Position numbers and translations under genes: made by a program | Source: DYCT01 sp051875715 | GTDB lineage: Bacteria > Bacteroidota > Bacteroidia > Bacteroidales > Bacteroidaceae | NCBI GenBank assembly: GCA_051875715.1 | Contig: JBJEHD010000076.1 | Span: 1-40,407, forward strand | Reading direction: 5' to 3' | DNA: 40,407 nt | In this document: in pieces, positions 27,221 through 37,026 of the stretch | Position numbering within the stretch: position 1 is the first letter of the stretch | Layout: each line of letters opens with the position of its first letter | Notes under the pieces: model-generated | Told to the model about the DNA's origin: nothing | Databases searched by the model: none | The model's input: only the letters and a program-made list of their open reading frames with translations

Positions 27221-30200
27221 ATGATTAAGCAACATGTGAAATACCTATGCCTGCTTCTGATGCTGTGGACGGCACACTCCGTCCAGGCAGGCGACATAGG
27301 TTCCGGCGACATCTCGCTCGGCACCTCGTACGATTCCGCCACAGGACGTTACCAGATAACGCTCCCGGTCTACGACGACAACGGAGCCGACGAAGGCTTG
27401 CACTACAACGCCTCATCGAAGGTAAGCGTCACCATCAACGGAACGAAGCACACGCTTTGCAATATGTACTCCTTCAAGGGAGACGGAAAGCCGCAAGGCG
27501 ATGACTCCTGGTACTGGGTCCGCGTCAAGAACGTGAACTCCTCAATCTGTAAAATCGAAGGCAAGGACAACGCTCAAAACTTGAGTGCCGTCACAATCAG
27601 TTCGAGCGATTACACCTACATCAAGTGTAACAAGCAGAGCGGAAAGTCGAAAGTGACCCTGTACTTCTACCTGAAACCGCAATACTTGGAGAGCCAAGGC
27701 ACCTTCGAAGTCTACCTCTACGTGGACAAGAACAATGCCAGCAACTACTCCGTCTCGAAGACATCGAGCAGCATCCAAGGATTGTCCTTTCCCGCGCCCA
27801 GCGTCAGCCAAAGCACCTCGTCGACTGCCGGACGCCAGACGGTGACCGTTTCCATCTCCTCCACGGCAGGAAGCCGGACGGTGTCCATCAACGGCGTGTC
27901 CGGTAGCGGGACCAACTCGTTCTCGACGGACCTGACCTTAGGCGACAATACCCAGACGTATACCGCCAAAGCCCGTTATACGCTGACCGGCGGAAGCATT
28001 GAAAAGACGACCTCCTTCACCCTGCCCCAATACCGTAGGGCCAAATCGCTCACGGCAACCAAATGGAACAACGGAGCGACCCGGCTGACCTGGGCGACCC
28101 CGAGCGCACAGAACCCCTTCATCGACGGCGGAAACTTCTGCCTGCAGAAGAAAGTGCAGGGAGGAGACTGGACCACGGTGAACAGCTCGCTCTCCTCGTC
28201 GACCTACTCGTACGTCGACGAGAACAACACCCAGACGGGTACGGTCTACTACCGCGTCTACCGCACCCAGCCCAGCGCATGGGGTGTGTACAACGCATCC
28301 GAAACCTCCATCAACAAAAGCCAGAAACACGCCAAAGTCACCGCCTTCGCCCAGGCCAAACTGCTGGCACAACGCGAAGTGGAACTGCAATGGACGTGGG
28401 ACTACAATGCTAACAACACGAAGGACATCATCTGCCTGAGCGGTGCGAAATTCATCATCGCCCGCGAGGTTAGTTACGACGGAGAGACCTTCTCCACCGA
28501 TACCGACGGCACCGAAGAACTGGATTGCGCCGATTTCATGAGCAGCCAACAGTGTTCGCACAAGACCACCCTGCCGAAGAGTTGTACGCTTTACCGCTGG
28601 CGCATCTACCTGAAGACAGGCAACAATGTCTATCCGTCGCAGAACCCGATATACGCCACCACTTATTTGATGCCGGAGAAAGACCCCACGAGCGGACTCC
28701 CCAACGGGAACTATCTGTCCTCGGAACTCGGCATCAACGACAAGGAGGTGGGCAGTCTGGAGTACTTCAACGCTTCGCACGGCTACTACGGCGACCGGGT
28801 GGAACTGGACTGGAAGATAGCCGACGGCTCCGGCTCGCTGGACGTGTTCTCCGTACAACGTCGTGAATACGGCGACACCAGCACCGACACAAACCCCTTC
28901 ATACAGATTGCCACGGTACAGACGACCAACGGCATCACCCACTACTCCTACACCGACACGAGAGCCGTGCCGGGCATCACCTACGAATACCTCATCGAAG
29001 GTTCGAAGGAATGCGCCAACGAAGAAGTCAAGACCAAGGACTACAGTTACGGTTTCTGTACGGCCACCGGCAACATCTACGGACGCATCACCTTCAACAA
29101 CGAAAACGGCCAAGCCGTTCAGGACGTAGAAGTACGGCTGGAATCGACCGCCCGCATCTGCGGCAAGAGCTACCGGATGGACGGGAACTACTACCTGGAA
29201 GTCAACAAAGCCACCTTCCACGACGAGGCCCGCGACTTCTCGCTGCAGGCATTCGTCATGTTGGACAACGTCGGTACATCGACCAAGGCCTCGTTCCTGA
29301 AGAAAGAAGGCATGTACGAACTGTATGCCCAGAACGGAAACCTGTATTTCCAGGCAGGCGAACAAACATTGACAGCCACCCAAACGCTTGAGACGCTGAC
29401 GGCCGCCTCCAGTTTCCTGCAACTGACGGCCGTATGCGGTGCCGACACCATGCGGATTTATGCCAACGGCACCGAGGTAGGCAAGGTCAAACGAGAAGCC
29501 GCCCTGCGTACGACGAGCAAGCCCTTCACCATGGGTAAAGGAATGAAGGGTTATCTGGACGAAGTACGCGTATGGGAGAAGGCCCTCTCGGCCGACGAGG
29601 TGGCCAAGACCTACGACCGCTACCTGGCCGGCGACGAAGAAGGACTGCTCGCCTACTGGACCTTCAACTCCGCCACGGCCACAGAGTTCTATGACTTCGC
29701 CCAAACGAACAACAAGTTCCACATGAACGACGGTCGCATCCGCGACAACAGCAACGTCATCGGTTCCGGCATTCTCAGCAACGACCCGACACACAACCCC
29801 ACACTCGACCAACTGGGCTACAAGGACTATACTGACAACGATGGTTCGTACTACATCGCCGGCATCCCATACATCGGCAATGGTACGCTCTACACCATCA
29901 TCCCCCGACTGGGGACCCATGAGTTCAGCCCGACCAAGACCCAGGTAACCCTGAGCAGTGGAAGCGTGAACCACAGTGCCAACTTCATCGACAAGTCGTC
30001 GTTCCCCGTCAGCGGTACCATCACCTACAAGGGCGGTACGATTCCGGTGGAAGGCGTTCAGTTCTACATCGACGGTGTGGTCTGCTCCGACTCGAAAGGC
30101 AACATCGTATCGTCCGACTCGAAAGGTAAGTTCACCATCTCCGTCCCTGTCGGCACGCATCAGGTGCAAGCCAAACTGACCGGGCACACCTTCGAGAATG

Positions 30201-33200
30201 ACGGCAAACTGCTGGACGACTATGGCAACGACATCAACTATCAGGACGACCGCTACTCGACCGTGAAACTGACCGACATCACCACCGTTCGCTACATCGG
30301 ACGCGTGGCCGGAGGTACCATTCAGGAAGACTATCCGGTGGGGCACTCGCTCTCGACCAACAACCTGGCCGACGGTGTCACCGTCCAACTGACCTACGAG
30401 AATGCGGCCTACAAACTCTACGGAGAAGCAGCCGAACGCTCGGAGGTGCTGACCCACTTCCAACCCGGCAACTGGGCGGCACAGGGCAAGGCACCACTGA
30501 CCAACACGGTCCGCTTCCGTGGCAATGTGGTGACCATCCAGCCCAACGCCACGACGGGAGAGTTCGTGGCCGACCTGCCGCCGCTCAACTATGCCGTCAA
30601 AGTGAATGTGCCTGGTTATGACAACATCTCGGGCAACAACTCGCGGCTGAACCTGACCAACTGCTTCGTGGAGCAATACACCGAGCGCTCCTACACCGAC
30701 TCCGTGCTGGAGAAGAGGCAGTACGTCAAGATTAACTATAACGATACGGTCTACTACAACCAGAAGCAGCAGTTCATTGCCCGCACCAAACCGGTCATCC
30801 ACATCGAGCAACTGGAGAACTACCGTCCCGTGGCCTACTTCGGTGACACCATCACCTCCGTATCGACGCGCGACGGCAGCAGTTCCGTCCGGCTCTACAA
30901 CCCGGAGAACGGTACCTACACGTTGGGATTGCCTGTGTTCACGCAAGCCAACCGATACACCCTGCGGGCTGCTGTCTACGAAGAATATCCTTATTACAAT
31001 GAGAGCGGCAACCCGACCGACCGCATCAGCGACAAGGTGCCCAGCCAGGATGCCACCATCAGTTTCCAAAGCACCATGCGCAGTTCGAACGACTACGAAG
31101 ACGTGGAAGCCGATTCGACCGGCGTGGCCACCTGGTCGTTCGTGGCCAGCAAGGTGGACATGACCAGCGCCACGGCCAACATCAACGTGAAAGCCAAAAT
31201 AGGCGACGAAGGAAACAGCACCTCCATTGCCTGGACCAGCCCGTTCGATGCGAACAACCTCGTCATCATGAAAGGCTCCATCAGCCAAGGCAACAACTTC
31301 ATCACGGCCGGACCGGACAAGGTGCTTGCCGTGCTGCGCGACCCGCCCGGCACGCACTCCTATTCTTATCTGGAAAAGGGAACCACCTTTACCGAGAGTT
31401 CGTCTGCTTCGAGCGCATTCAGCCTGGAAGGGAACGAAGACATTGCCATCGGTGTCGGCACCGAACTGGTCACGTTCACCGGTGTGGGCGTGGGTACCAT
31501 CCAGTCGGCCGTCACCAACAACCAGGCCGAAGTCAACGTCGAGCATAGTTCGGAATGGGTCGACTCCTCTACCCGGACCTCGACCACGACCATCAACTCC
31601 ATCTTCCAGACGAGCGACGATGCCGACTATGTAGGAGCCATGGCCGACGTTTACATCGGCTACAGCACGAATATGTCCATCGGTACGGCCAACACCATCA
31701 ACCTGGTCGAGAAGAGCCTGTACGACAGCAACCCGGAGAACTACAGCACCGTGTACGACGTCAATACCAACAACGACTACGTACTGGCCCAATGCAACTC
31801 GCTTGAGATGGGTGCCATCTTCAGCACGATGTTCGCCTACCCGCAGGTGTACATCCAGAACGTGCTGCTCCCCAACATCGAGGAAGTACGCAACAGCCTG
31901 CTCCACCAGCCGGACGAGATGTCGTCGGCCCGTTTCCAGGCCGAGGCCAACGCCACGAAGAAAGCCATCTACGTGTCATACCTCAGCCCGGACGACGAAA
32001 ACTATGGCAAGAGCAACACCGACCCCGTCTTCCGCAACGATCCGAAATGGTACGAGAAGAGCGGACAGACCGTTTGGGATGGCCCGAGCTACAAGGTCTA
32101 CTTCCCCTGCGACGAGGTCATCCTGAAAGACACCATCCAGACGCTCAACCAGTCGATGGACAAATGGATTGAGCGCATCGCAGACAACGAGCGCGCCAAG
32201 GTGGAGGCCATCAACCGGGGTGAAGTGCTGCAGAACTACTCGTTCCAAGGCGGTTCGAGCGTAGAGTACTCGCGCGGTTACTCCAACGTCAAGACCGAGA
32301 CTCACACGTTCACCTTCGTTCTTGGCACCCGGGCCGGCTCGACATCTGAGTTCAACATCCTCGGAAGTGGATGCTCAATCACCTATCAGGAAGGGCTCCG
32401 AACCACCCAAGGAAAGGAAAGTACCACCGAAGAAGAGGCCACTACGACCGTGGGCTTCGTCCTGGCCGAAGAGGGCGATGACGACTACCTGAGCGTGGAT
32501 GTCTACCAGGAAACGGGAGGCGACAACGCCGAAGCCGGATACGACGACATCGACAGCAAGGACCTGAACCTCTCGACCTTCATCTTCCGCACACGTGCCG
32601 GAGCCACCTCCTGCCCGTACGAAGACGAAATCGTGACGGAATACTACCTGCCCGGAACCGTCATCAGCGAAAAGACGCTCCAGATTGAGGTACCGGAGAT
32701 TGCCGTTGAGAACGACTTCATCGACAACGTGCCGAGCGGTGAGCCGGCCTACGTCACCCTGTATCTGCGCAACAATTCGGCCACCAACGAAGATGGTTGG
32801 TTCAACCTCATCGTCGACGACCAGGCCAACCAGTTGGGTGCCAGCCTTCGTCTGGACGGCGGAGCCATCGGAAACGGACGTGCCATCATGGTACCGGCCG
32901 GCGAGACGCTGACCAAGGTGCTCGAGGTGCGCAAGGGTCCCGGTCTGAACTACGACAACCTGCAACTGGTGCTCGCCTCGCAGTGTCAGGGCGACCCGAC
33001 CGTCAACCAGGACATCATCGCCGACACGGTGACCTTCAGCGTACACTTCACACCCAGCTGCTCGGACATCGCCATCAAGACACCGAGCAAGAACTGGACC
33101 TACAACACCGACCTGCCGACCGAGAAGAACACCGTCGGCGCCGATGTTCACTACATGACCGTCCAACTGAGCGACTTCAACGTCAACTACGACAACTTCA

Positions 33201-36200
33201 AGTCCATCAAGTTGATGTACAAGCCCAGCAGCAATTCGGATGAGAACTGGATTACGCTGATGAACTACTATAATAAGGAGGAGTACTACAACGAGGCCAT
33301 CCAGAACGGCATGAACGCCACCATGATTCAGTCCGCCGACAAGGGGACCATCACCTACAAGTGGTTCCTCGACGACATGCCCGACCAGCCGTACGACCTG
33401 TGTGCCGCCACCGTCTGCGTCATCAACAACGAAGAGGTGCTGAACTTCTCGGAGACCCACTCCGGTGTGAAGGACATGTACCGTCCGCGCCTGTTCGGAC
33501 AACCGCAACCGGCCAACGGCATCCTGACCATCAACGATGATGCGAAAATCACCTTCAACGAAAGCATCGCCGCAGGCTACCTGACCGAGAACAACTTCTC
33601 GGTGACGGGCATCAAGAACGGAACGGCCACCAACCACGACATCGCCGTGGAGACCGACGGAGCGGATGTCTTCAGCAGCGAGATGCCGCGCAGCTTCCGA
33701 GGCAAGGACCTGACGTTCGAGGCCTGGGTGAAACTGCCGGCCGACCAAAACGCCACCTTCTTCCGCCACGGGACGGACGAAGACCTCGACCTCTGCTTCG
33801 GCCTTACCGCCCAACGGCAACTCACCGTCCGCCTGGGAGGCAAGACCTATACCAGCGAGGTCATCACCACCGGCGACTACCTGGACAACTGGAACCACGT
33901 GGCCATGACACTGGATCAGACCGACGATGCAGACGGCCGACTGGTGCTCTACTTCAACTTCGTGCCCTGCCTCACGGTCAACAACGTGCCGGCCTACGCG
34001 GGCAATGCGCCCTACCGACTGGCCGAAGGGCTGAACGGACAGATACATAACGTACGCATCTGGACCGCCGCACGCACCGCCGGACAACTGCAGGTATGGA
34101 GCAACCAACGCCTCAGCGGCTACGAGACGAACCTGCTGTCATACTACCCGATGGACGAAGGACGCGGCAACGTGCTCAAGGACAAGGCCCGCGGGCTGAA
34201 CCTGGCCATGAGCGGCGGCACCTGGATCCTGCCGGAAGGACGCGCCACCCTGCTGAACGGAAGCAACTCGTATCTGCGCCTGAATGCAGGCAGCAGCGTC
34301 GTGATCGACACGGACGGCGACTACACCCTGGAACTCTGGTTCAAGGGCGGAGCCGAGAACGACAACGCCACCCTGCTGGCCAACGGACGCGCCGACGGTA
34401 CCGACTGGGGAGGTTCGGACAACCTCTTCCGCCTCGGATTCGAACGCGGCATACTGACCTACCGCAGCAACGGACAGACGTTGCAGGCCACAGGCAGCTA
34501 CCTCGACGAGAACTGGCACCACGTGGCCGTGGCGGTCAACCGCATTACCAACCGGGCACAGTTGTACGTCGACGGACACCTTTCGGCTTATGCTGAAGCC
34601 GACAGCTACGGACGCATCGCCTCGTCCTACATCTACGTCGGTGTCACCCCCGTAACCCTCGGCACGCATGAGGTCAACTACGAGAATTACTTTGCCGGAG
34701 CAATCGACGATGTCCGCTTCTGGAGTCTCTATAAAGACGAGACCTCGGTACAGACGGGCATGAGCAACCGCCTTGACGGAACCGAGATGGGTCTGCTTTC
34801 GTACTATCCGTTCGAAACACACACCGTCACGTCGCAAAACATTCCGGTAGTCCGCTACTCGCTGGCCGACGCCAAAGAGCCGGGAATCGGACAAGCGGCC
34901 AACGCCGACGCCACGGCCGTCATCGGTACCCGTGAGTTCGCTTCCATCACGCCCGAGGTGCGCGATCTGGTGGAAAGCACCTTCATGACCGCAGCCATCG
35001 CACCCGTCCGCGACAAGGGCGGCGTGACCGACCTGCTGTTCGACTTCGTGGTCAACAACGACGCAATCATCATCACGCTGAAGGAAGAAGCCGCCAAGAT
35101 TGAGAACACGACCGTCACCTTCACGGTAGACGAGGTGCGCGACCTGAACGGCAACGCCATCGCCTCGCCCATCACCTGGACGGCTTACATCGACCGGAAC
35201 CAGTTGCGGTGGAGCGAGGACGAGATGAGCCTGGAGAAGGATGTGGACGAACCGCTGAACTTCACGATGAACATCGTCAACCAGGGCGGCTATGCCGAGA
35301 CCTTCACCATCAGCAACCAACCTTCGTGGATGAGCGTCAGCCCGGCCGAAGGATCGATTTCGGCCACCAAGAGCCAGACAATCAGCTTTGAGGTGGACAA
35401 GAGCGTGAACATCGGCACGTATGAAGAGACCATCTACCTGACCAACAGCGACGGAGTGAGCGAACCGCTCTTCATCCGGCTGAAAGTGAACGGCGAACGC
35501 CCGGCCTGGGACGTCAATCCGGCCGACTATAAGTACAGCATGAGCATCTACGGCAAACTCTGCATCGACGGACGCTACTCCAACGACACGGAGGACCTGC
35601 TGTCGGCGTTCTACCACAACACCTGCACCGGCGTGACGGCCAACCAGTACATCAAGCAAAACGACATGTACTACGCCCTGCTGACCATCTACAGCAACGA
35701 GGCCAGCACCGACACGCTCGAGTTCAAGATGTGGGATGCCAGCACCGGCACCACCTACGTGGCCAGCCCGGACCGCCGCATCACCTTCAAGGCCAACAGC
35801 ATCGTGGGCACGCCTACGCAGCCCGTGGTCTTCACGAACCTCGACCTGAAGCAGCTCGACATCGCGCTGAATGCCGGATGGACCTGGGCCTCGTTCAACG
35901 TGGTCAACGACCAGATGCAGGACATCGCCTCCACGCTGCAGTATAACAGCTGGCAAAACGGCGACGAAATCAAGCGCGAAGACGGCGGCATGGCCACCTA
36001 CGGCAGTACCACCGGATGGGTGGACAACGGACTCCGTTCGTTCGAGCCCGAGGGCATGTACCTCGTCCGCTCCAGCGTGGCGCAGACCCTGAGCGTCGTC
36101 GGCGCACCGGTCGACGTCACGCAGCGCACGCTGACCATCCGCAGTGTCAACAGCCAGAACGTGGCCGTATGGAACTACATCCCCTACTGGTCGCAGCGCA

Positions 36201-37015
36201 ACCTGCCGCTGGCAGAGGCCCTTTCCGGCTACGACGCCCGCGAAGGCGACGTCATCAAGAGCCAACACAGTTTCGCCATGTACAACAACCGCCTCGGATG
36301 GATCGGCAGCCTGACCTACATGCAGCCGGGACAGGGCTACATGCTGCAACGCACCGGCACCTCCGCCGCCACGCTGCAATACCCGAGCGAAGCCGTCAGC
36401 GCACGAAACGCACGGACGCGCATCCCGTCGGCCGATGCCATCGACATCACCCCGACCAACGGACGCTACGCACGGACGATGTCGCTGCTGGCCACTGTCG
36501 AAGGCATTGAAGCCGTCGAAGGCGATGTGCTCCGCATCTATCTGGACGATGAGTTCGTAGGCGAGTCGCCCGTCATCTGCCGCAACGAAGCCGGGCAGCC
36601 GCTCTTCTTCGTCAGCGTAGCAGGCGACGAGGAACGCACCTTCGGCGCTACCCTCGAACGCGACGGCGAAACGCTGGCCACGACATCGGCCGCCGGCCTT
36701 TTCCGCGCCGACCGCGTGATGGGTTCGATGCAGGCTCCCACCGTCATCTCATTTGCCGACGGAGGCGAAACGGGCATCTTCCCCTCGCCCTTCTGTGACG
36801 AACTGAACATCCGCCTCCGCGTAGACGAGGCCGCCAAGGTCGACGTACGCATCACGGCCATCGACGGCAGCACCGTGGCCCTCTTCACCGACTGTGCCGA
36901 CAACGGCCTTGTCGACATCCACTGGACGGGCACGGCTTCGCTGAGCCAGGGTGTCTACCTGGTTCGCATCGAGACCGACGGAGACTGCGAAGTAGTGAAA
37001 GTAATGAAAAAATAA
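27221..37015 (+). CDS. Giant multidomain surface protein (LamG, Fn3-like, BACON-like) with T9SS sorting domain
   Basis: 3264 residues. Signal peptide 1-23. Beta-rich N-domain to about 200, then Fn3-like segments (about 275-615). At about 617-650 a carboxypeptidase-regulatory-like fold begins (NIYGRITFNNENGQAVQDVE) and is interrupted by a LamG-like jellyroll (about 657-840, YLDEVRVWEKALSADEV). It resumes at DNDGSYYIAGIPYI; a second such domain lies at about 927-1027. Residues 1030-2130 are not assigned. Two more LamG-like domains: 2147-2297 (LNGQIHNVRIWTAARTAGQL) and 2344-2520 (FAGAIDDVRFWSLYKDE). A BACON-like domain follows at about 2660-2765 (NQPSWMSVSPAEGSI). Next, 2767-2877 shares its pattern with the lipoprotein downstream. 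Two GW-S-type repeats (LNAGWTWASFNVV; NRLGWIGSLTYMQPGQGYM) precede a type A T9SS sorting domain (3184-3264, LSQGVYLVRIETDG). Likely an adhesin or glycan-binding surface protein. Confidence 0.87.
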   Translation: MIKQHVKYLCLLLMLWTAHSVQAGDIGSGDISLGTSYDSATGRYQITLPVYDDNGADEGLHYNASSKVSVTINGTKHTLCNMYSFKGDGKPQGDDSWYWVRVKNVNSSICKIEGKDNAQNLSAVTISSSDYTYIKCNKQSGKSKVTLYFYLKPQYLESQGTFEVYLYVDKNNASNYSVSKTSSSIQGLSFPAPSVSQSTSSTAGRQTVTVSISSTAGSRTVSINGVSGSGTNSFSTDLTLGDNTQTYTAKARYTLTGGSIEKTTSFTLPQYRRAKSLTATKWNNGATRLTWATPSAQNPFIDGGNFCLQKKVQGGDWTTVNSSLSSSTYSYVDENNTQTGTVYYRVYRTQPSAWGVYNASETSINKSQKHAKVTAFAQAKLLAQREVELQWTWDYNANNTKDIICLSGAKFIIAREVSYDGETFSTDTDGTEELDCADFMSSQQCSHKTTLPKSCTLYRWRIYLKTGNNVYPSQNPIYATTYLMPEKDPTSGLPNGNYLSSELGINDKEVGSLEYFNASHGYYGDRVELDWKIADGSGSLDVFSVQRREYGDTSTDTNPFIQIATVQTTNGITHYSYTDTRAVPGITYEYLIEGSKECANEEVKTKDYSYGFCTATGNIYGRITFNNENGQAVQDVEVRLESTARICGKSYRMDGNYYLEVNKATFHDEARDFSLQAFVMLDNVGTSTKASFLKKEGMYELYAQNGNLYFQAGEQTLTATQTLETLTAASSFLQLTAVCGADTMRIYANGTEVGKVKREAALRTTSKPFTMGKGMKGYLDEVRVWEKALSADEVAKTYDRYLAGDEEGLLAYWTFNSATATEFYDFAQTNNKFHMNDGRIRDNSNVIGSGILSNDPTHNPTLDQLGYKDYTDNDGSYYIAGIPYIGNGTLYTIIPRLGTHEFSPTKTQVTLSSGSVNHSANFIDKSSFPVSGTITYKGGTIPVEGVQFYIDGVVCSDSKGNIVSSDSKGKFTISVPVGTHQVQAKLTGHTFENDGKLLDDYGNDINYQDDRYSTVKLTDITTVRYIGRVAGGTIQEDYPVGHSLSTNNLADGVTVQLTYENAAYKLYGEAAERSEVLTHFQPGNWAAQGKAPLTNTVRFRGNVVTIQPNATTGEFVADLPPLNYAVKVNVPGYDNISGNNSRLNLTNCFVEQYTERSYTDSVLEKRQYVKINYNDTVYYNQKQQFIARTKPVIHIEQLENYRPVAYFGDTITSVSTRDGSSSVRLYNPENGTYTLGLPVFTQANRYTLRAAVYEEYPYYNESGNPTDRISDKVPSQDATISFQSTMRSSNDYEDVEADSTGVATWSFVASKVDMTSATANINVKAKIGDEGNSTSIAWTSPFDANNLVIMKGSISQGNNFITAGPDKVLAVLRDPPGTHSYSYLEKGTTFTESSSASSAFSLEGNEDIAIGVGTELVTFTGVGVGTIQSAVTNNQAEVNVEHSSEWVDSSTRTSTTTINSIFQTSDDADYVGAMADVYIGYSTNMSIGTANTINLVEKSLYDSNPENYSTVYDVNTNNDYVLAQCNSLEMGAIFSTMFAYPQVYIQNVLLPNIEEVRNSLLHQPDEMSSARFQAEANATKKAIYVSYLSPDDENYGKSNTDPVFRNDPKWYEKSGQTVWDGPSYKVYFPCDEVILKDTIQTLNQSMDKWIERIADNERAKVEAINRGEVLQNYSFQGGSSVEYSRGYSNVKTETHTFTFVLGTRAGSTSEFNILGSGCSITYQEGLRTTQGKESTTEEEATTTVGFVLAEEGDDDYLSVDVYQETGGDNAEAGYDDIDSKDLNLSTFIFRTRAGATSCPYEDEIVTEYYLPGTVISEKTLQIEVPEIAVENDFIDNVPSGEPAYVTLYLRNNSATNEDGWFNLIVDDQANQLGASLRLDGGAIGNGRAIMVPAGETLTKVLEVRKGPGLNYDNLQLVLASQCQGDPTVNQDIIADTVTFSVHFTPSCSDIAIKTPSKNWTYNTDLPTEKNTVGADVHYMTVQLSDFNVNYDNFKSIKLMYKPSSNSDENWITLMNYYNKEEYYNEAIQNGMNATMIQSADKGTITYKWFLDDMPDQPYDLCAATVCVINNEEVLNFSETHSGVKDMYRPRLFGQPQPANGILTINDDAKITFNESIAAGYLTENNFSVTGIKNGTATNHDIAVETDGADVFSSEMPRSFRGKDLTFEAWVKLPADQNATFFRHGTDEDLDLCFGLTAQRQLTVRLGGKTYTSEVITTGDYLDNWNHVAMTLDQTDDADGRLVLYFNFVPCLTVNNVPAYAGNAPYRLAEGLNGQIHNVRIWTAARTAGQLQVWSNQRLSGYETNLLSYYPMDEGRGNVLKDKARGLNLAMSGGTWILPEGRATLLNGSNSYLRLNAGSSVVIDTDGDYTLELWFKGGAENDNATLLANGRADGTDWGGSDNLFRLGFERGILTYRSNGQTLQATGSYLDENWHHVAVAVNRITNRAQLYVDGHLSAYAEADSYGRIASSYIYVGVTPVTLGTHEVNYENYFAGAIDDVRFWSLYKDETSVQTGMSNRLDGTEMGLLSYYPFETHTVTSQNIPVVRYSLADAKEPGIGQAANADATAVIGTREFASITPEVRDLVESTFMTAAIAPVRDKGGVTDLLFDFVVNNDAIIITLKEEAAKIENTTVTFTVDEVRDLNGNAIASPITWTAYIDRNQLRWSEDEMSLEKDVDEPLNFTMNIVNQGGYAETFTISNQPSWMSVSPAEGSISATKSQTISFEVDKSVNIGTYEETIYLTNSDGVSEPLFIRLKVNGERPAWDVNPADYKYSMSIYGKLCIDGRYSNDTEDLLSAFYHNTCTGVTANQYIKQNDMYYALLTIYSNEASTDTLEFKMWDASTGTTYVASPDRRITFKANSIVGTPTQPVVFTNLDLKQLDIALNAGWTWASFNVVNDQMQDIASTLQYNSWQNGDEIKREDGGMATYGSTTGWVDNGLRSFEPEGMYLVRSSVAQTLSVVGAPVDVTQRTLTIRSVNSQNVAVWNYIPYWSQRNLPLAEALSGYDAREGDVIKSQHSFAMYNNRLGWIGSLTYMQPGQGYMLQRTGTSAATLQYPSEAVSARNARTRIPSADAIDITPTNGRYARTMSLLATVEGIEAVEGDVLRIYLDDEFVGESPVICRNEAGQPLFFVSVAGDEERTFGATLERDGETLATTSAAGLFRADRVMGSMQAPTVISFADGGETGIFPSPFCDELNIRLRVDEAAKVDVRITAIDGSTVALFTDCADNGLVDIHWTGTASLSQGVYLVRIETDGDCEVVKVMKK

Positions 37016-37026
37016 AGTCTGACGAT

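Noticed and set aside
27938..31906. 1322-codon open frame on the minus strand inside the giant surface gene
   Set aside because: It is a shadow: GC-rich third positions of the real plus-strand gene remove stops from the opposite strand. The translation is low-complexity Val/Gly/Arg-rich without domains. The same holds for frames at 24110-27235 and 34139-36379.
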